From: Isoetes taiwanensis
Lineage: Eukaryota; Streptophyta; Lycopodiopsida; Isoetales; Isoetaceae
Length of the DNA stretch: 64,000 bases
Reading direction: 5' to 3'
Assembly (NCBI GenBank): GCA_021234155.1
Contig: JAJEKV010000021.1
Span: 12,089,760-12,153,759, forward strand
The position numbers were made by a program, and so were the translations under genes. The first letter of the stretch is position 1, and every line of letters begins with the position of its first letter. Shown here one piece after another: positions 59,287 through 64,000 of this stretch. The notes under the pieces were generated by a model that was not told the origin of the DNA, made no database searches, and worked only from the letters and a program-made list of their open reading frames with translations.

Positions 59287-62200
59287 ATGTCTCATAGATC
59301 AGGGGTGGCTTCTGGGTCAGGGGAAGCGGGAGAATTATGGGCCAAAATGGAACTATGTTCTTCTTCAAGGAATTCAAGTGGAAGAGAATCCATGGACATA
59401 AGTAATGAGCATGTGCCTGCAATGGATCAGCCCAGCAGAGACAGAGAGCTCCATGATATTGGTCTTTTCGAACTCCGGGATGATGATGGTTCAGATGTTG
59501 TGACTCTTCGTCGCTGGCTTAACAGGCCCGGTAGAGTTGTGGACAGAGTGGAATCCTTGCATATCTTCAAGCAGGTCGTGGAGCTGGTTGAGCTTGCTCA
59601 CTGTCAGGGCGTTATCTTGAGGAACATTAGACCATCATGCTTTGTTTTATCCCCTTTAAATCGAGTTGCTTTCATTGACTTAGAAAGTCCTAGTTCAAGC
59701 TCAGACAAATCTTCAGAACAGTCAATAGGTAGGGCATCCACCCAAGCTCTATCAGCAGAAGAACAACAAGGAGCTTCTAGGGATTTGCATCAGGTTCGAT
59801 TTGCAACACCCATCTCCCAATTTGGGCAAAGAAATTATAGGAATCAACAGGAAGTCCATACAGCCATGATCCAGGGGAGGAGAGATGGACCACATTTAAG
59901 AACAGGATTGGTAAGGCCAGAAGCTAGGGCATTTCCAGAAGGTTTTGGAAGAGGTCCTGGATTGCAAGGTGTAGGATCTACTATCACAAGCCAAGCTGAA
60001 GGCAACACAAGTAGGTCAATAGGGAGAGGGGTTGCCTTCCGTCCAGGATTGGCATGGTCTGATAGTCACCGAGGTGCTAGCTTCCAGGGGCTCCCCAGGC
60101 CAGAGTTCCTTCCTGAAAGCAGGAGGATTGACTCAACTTGGAAGCAAGCTGATCGAAGTGTAGGAGATTCTTTCCCTTTACGGCATATGTTAACCGTAGA
60201 ACAAAATTGGTATACTAGTCCCGAAGAGCTCACAAAGGGAGCAAGTCATCTTGCATCTGATATATACAGCTTGGGTATGCTGCTCTTTGAGGTACTTGGA
60301 GTGCCTACATGTTTTTTTCCTTTTATGTTATATTTTAGAAATTATATTTTGTTCTAACTGTTAATATTTTTGTTAATTATCTTAGTTGTTTAGCACCTTT
60401 GCTTCAAGCATAGAGTGGTCCAGAACGATGTCTGATATGCGACATAGAATTTTACCTCCTTCTCTTTTGTCTGAACGGCCAAAAGAAGCGGCATTGTGCC
60501 TTTGGCTATTACATCCAGAACCACAGTCAAGACCAAAAGCCAGGTAAAATGGAGTGTAGGTGCTGATGATATTTTGAATATGATTTTGCTGATTTATGTT
60601 TGGTGTATTTGTTTAGAGAAATTCTGCAATGTGAACTTCTTAATGAAGTGACTGATGATTTGGCTGAGAGGCAAGCAGCAGCAGACATTGAGGAGCAGGA
60701 AGCTGAATGTGTTTTGCTCTTGGAATTTTTAAAGAAAATGCAAAGGGAAAAAGAAGCAACAGTTTTAAGGTTGAACCAAGGTATTGCTTGTATCACTGTT
60801 GATATTATAGAAATTGAGAAGAGAAGGGAGTCATTACAACAAGGTAAAGAAAGACATGAGCAATCAAGTGTTGCAGAAAACGAGGGTGTTTCTACCAGCC
60901 ATAGAGACATGACGATAGGGAGCCCTCTAAACAGTAAAGAAACTGGGAAAAGATGTCGAGAGAAAAGTAAAAGTCAAGAACTTTCATCTAAAAGTGCTAG
61001 ATTAATGAAGAATTTCACCCAGTTAGGGAATGCTTATTTTAGTATGAGATGGACAGTTGGTTCAGTATCTGGGGAGCCAGATCACATTCCTTTAATAGAT
61101 CAAGGATATGAAGCTGGCACATCGGCATCGGCAAGTTCAAAAAGTAGTATGCCTCAAGATCTTGACAGACTTGGTATTTTCTATGATAATTTGTGCAAGT
61201 ACGCACGCTACAGTCAATTTGAGGTGAAAGCTACTCTACGGCATGGAGACTTGCTTAACACAGAGGATATGGTAAGCTCTCTTGGTTTTGATCGAGATGA
61301 AGATTACTTCGCATCAGCAACATGTAAAAAGATAAAAGTTTTCGAATGTGATGCTGTTTTGAATGAACGGGTTGATATCCATTACCCTATAGTTGAGATG
61401 ACGAACAGATCAAAACTCAGTAGCATTTGTTGGAATAGTTATATCAAGAGTCACCTTGCCTCATGTGACATTGCAGCTGTTGTCCAGGTTCGTTTTTGTC
61501 ATGTTCTTTTTAGGTAGACTTTTCCTGATTGTGTACACATTATTTGTATTATTGTATGATTCAGCACAAGTGCGTTAAAGTCCTGATGCATTTCAACAGA
61601 AGTTTGGGCTTGTATTTTTTGAAGGTATATATTTGAACATGTGAGTGTGTTATGACTATTGCAGGTCTGGGATGTGCAAACTAGTCAGTCCCTTCTGGAA
61701 TATAAGGAACATGGGAAGTCTACAACATCAGTTGATTTTTCACATGCTGATCCAACAAAAATTAGCTAGTGGGGACTTGACTGCTTTGTGAAACTTTGGA
61801 GTATTACTCAGGTATAATGGCAGAACCTTTTTTCTTGTATTATTACATCTGTCTTTGCTTTAAAACATGTAAAAAAAGATCTTAAGAAATTTATTTTGGT
61901 GCATCCAATTGACTTTTAGATTCGTGGTTCTTATCAGGGGGAAAGCATTGAAACAATAAAAGCAAACGCACAAGTTTGTTGTGTGCAATTTTCACCAGAC
62001 AAAGCACATCTGTTGGCTTTTGGTTCCGCTGATCATACTGTCCGCTGCTATGACTTGCGTCATACGAAGCGGCCTTTGTGCATTTTGGAAGGTCACAAGA
62101 AAACTGTTACCCATGTCAAATTCATGAATTCTGGAACCCTTGTTTCTGCATCTCTGGATAGCACACTCAAATTATGGGATATCAATGGAGTTGTACAAAG

Positions 62201-62898
62201 TGGGCATAAGGGTGTCTTGTGCTCTCTTACTTTTAACAGTCATAAGAATTTAAAGGTGAGTAGTTTAACTTTGAGAATGTTTTCTAACCTTATGCCATTC
62301 ACTCATATCCTAAATTCCTGTGGCAGAGCTATATTGGGTTATCTACATCTGGTGGCTACATTGCTTGTGGATCAGAGAATAACTCGGTAACTAGGCTTTT
62401 GCCATTTTCAAGCATGCTTTAGTTTTTGTGGCAATCTCTGTTTTCCTGGTGGTTCTTGTGGGAATACTTTGGTATATTTCAAAATCTGATGGCCGTGACT
62501 TGTGTGATACATTATTTTAGATCATGGTGCTTTGCACCCCGTTTGCCGACACCTGCTTTTATGCACAGCTTATTGTTTAGCTGGGCTATACATTTAATGT
62601 CATTAGTTTGTTCATACACTTACATTGTTCCTATTCTGTTTTAGAGTACGTTGTTTTGACCCATGGATTTAAGAACGTAAGTTGCTAAAGATGTTTATTT
62701 TCTATATTTTGCCAGGTGTTTGCTTATCATAAGTCGTTTCCAATGCCTGTAGCAATGCACAACTTCAGTTTAGAGTCAGGACAAGAAAGTGAAGACGATA
62801 TCAAAGAGTATGTGTCTAGTGTCTGTTGGAGGGCAAAGACGCAAACCCTTTTAGCTGGAAGCTCAATGGGCAATATGAAGGTTTTGGAGTTAGTTTAG
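59287..62898 (+). CDS. SPA: SPA1-like protein (COP1 partner), seven exons, one lesion
   Basis: Exons: 59287-60291, 60386-60543, 60617-61487, 61665-61811, 61938-62255, 62327-62386 and 62716-62898, all with GT/AG borders and matching phases, about 913 codons, within the size range of SPA proteins. An in-frame TAA at 59278 supports the start. Residues about 75-390 form the kinase-like region (HIFKQVVELVELAHCQGVIL, WYTSPEEL, SDIYSLGMLLFE), about 395-460 a coiled coil, and from about 580 WD40 repeats (GSADHTVRCYDL, SASLDSTLKLWDI). It ends with SSVCWRAKTQTLLAGSSMGN. SPA proteins join COP1 in a nuclear ubiquitin ligase that removes light-signalling factors. In exon 4, an extra A (61757-61761) and a lost base near 61785 shift about eight codons and create TAG 61767-61769. 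The rest is open. Confidence 0.92.
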
Positions 62899-62972
62899 AA
62901 GCTAACTCATTCAGCCGGAAGTTCAACGGGCAATATGAAGGTTTTGGAGTTGGTGTAGAAGCTGACTCATTT
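62853..62972 (+). repeat. 60-bp tandem duplication across the SPA stop codon
   Basis: 62853-62912 and 62913-62972 are near-identical 60-bp units (AGC-GGAAG-TCAA-GGGCAATATG...). The first contains the last codons and the stop. The second repeats them in the 3' untranslated region. Copy A shows a degraded version of both units near 36242-36345. Confidence 0.9.
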
Positions 62973-64000
62973 TTATAGTGATACAGTTAACATATAAGCG
63001 GCCATTGTATAAAAAGAGAAGAGGGTTCAAGAAAACCATTAAACCCCCTGTATAATACAAAGAATCAATATCAAAAGACTCTGTGTCTCTTCTAATTTAC
63101 GTGTTTAAAATATAATACTGTTTGTGATGGCTAACTACACTATGCTTTGAAATCATCATGGAAGCACCAACTGGTGCAGTATTAAAGGCTCCACTAAGTT
63201 GACTCATTCCACTTTGGTTATTCCGCTGTGTAGGTTTCGTTAGCTTCCATTTGCTGGCTGATAAAAGGTATGATCTGTCAATCAAAGAGCTTCTAGCCTA
63301 GGAAGGCGTTGGCAGGTAAGGGAGCTTTCCACGTTTCCCCATGGAAAATCTTTTATGTTGTAATTGATGTCATGCATATTTTATATGGTGATATATGGCT
63401 TTATTTGTTACAGCTTTTGTTCCTGTTACCGTGTATTTTTAAGTGCACTGCTCCTATCCTTTATGATTGAAATTTCTATTGCTGATTTCAGTTACACCTT
63501 TTGTTCTTCCATTTATTTTCAATAGTCAATCAAGCACTAGATATGTAGCTCTACTACCCGTTTATGGTTGTGTTCACTTTCTAATGATGATGTCTTCTCA
63601 TTTGCTTGAAGGGAGCAGGTACTTCTGTTTACTTGTTCAGAAGATATTTCTTAATTTTGGACGTGCCTATTCTTCCTTTTGAGCCATTGTGCAGTAAAGG
63701 AGCTGCAAGACGTGTACAATCAACATGACATGACATGATGACTGCCGAATCGCTTTGGACTGCCTATTCTTCCTTTGAAGCCATTGTGCAGCAAAGGAGT
63801 TGCAAGATGTAAGTTATATAGCACGAGATGTAATATATGAAGGCAGCATTTATGTATCATGGAATAAAATTGTGCATGGAGACGTTCTTCTAAACGTTAG
63901 ATGTATGCCTCTGATGTCTGTTTGAACTGCTTTTTCTAAATGGTTATAAGCACCTGCAACGCAGCCAAGCAGATCTACGAAGCACGTAATATATTAAATG
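62973..64000 (+). other. 3' flank of the SPA gene
   Basis: No gene is recognised. Several AATAAA-like signals occur (for example near 63863). Short duplicated text (CTATTCTTCCTTTGA-GCCATTGTGCAG) appears at about 63665-63700 and 63765-63800. It matches 36311-37310 except for 63265-63430. Confidence 0.5.

Larger units (their letters stand above)
45056..64000 (+). repeat. duplication unit 2 (copy B), runs off the window
   Basis: This is the better-preserved partner of 19124-37310. Its left edge lies inside gypsy RT coding sequence and is preceded by unrelated DNA, so the breakpoint is sharp. The match continues to the last base of the window. Confidence 0.75.

Noticed and set aside
63097-63285. 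Antisense exon of a tail-to-tail gene
   Set aside because: The frame is short, without a recognised motif, and is not preserved in copy A.

Overview
The window looks like nuclear DNA of a land plant with a large, repeat-rich genome. The evidence is a SPA1-type light-signalling gene with plant introns, fragments of a receptor-like cytoplasmic kinase, a TM9SF/TMN protein and a PPR protein, and nested Ty3/gypsy, Ty1/copia, LINE, CACTA and MITE elements. The exact lineage (fern, lycophyte, gymnosperm or other) cannot be fixed from the sequence. Most long reading frames are transposon remnants or chance. The only nearly intact host gene is the SPA homologue at 59287-62898.

Layout. 1-3525: 3' part of a decayed gypsy element (+) with a proposed LTR at 2629-3525. 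3715-4038: unrecognised acidic reading frame. About 4690-4925: kinase exon remnant (-). About 6250-9690: LINE (-) with ORF1, APE endonuclease and reverse transcriptase. About 9700-20488: second gypsy element (+), split by an 8.5 kb CACTA-like element at 10171-18700. That element has a CAA target duplication on both sides and carries about 5.6 tandem copies of a ~1.07 kb non-coding unit.

From 19124 the sequence enters a unit that recurs from 45056 to the window end in the same orientation. Each unit holds, in order: gypsy pol, a repeat 'R' in minus orientation, a MITE, a decayed copia element (-) with a TM9SF gene fragment between protease and integrase, R in plus orientation, a microsatellite, a minisatellite, and a SPA gene. 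The first copy (A, 19124-37310) is riddled with small, mostly deletion-type indels and its SPA gene is broken. The second copy (B, 45056-64000) is far better preserved. The layout fits a direct tandem duplication of about 26 kb with its breakpoint inside gypsy pol, but an assembly artefact with an unpolished copy A is a serious alternative. The 37.3-45.0 kb stretch between the copies holds a PPR remnant, a possible SINE, a diverged R copy and unassigned sequence.

The mobile elements are all internally deleted, frameshifted or nested, so none looks autonomous. Apart from SPA, which would act with COP1 in a nuclear ubiquitin ligase, no pathway-level gene cluster is present.
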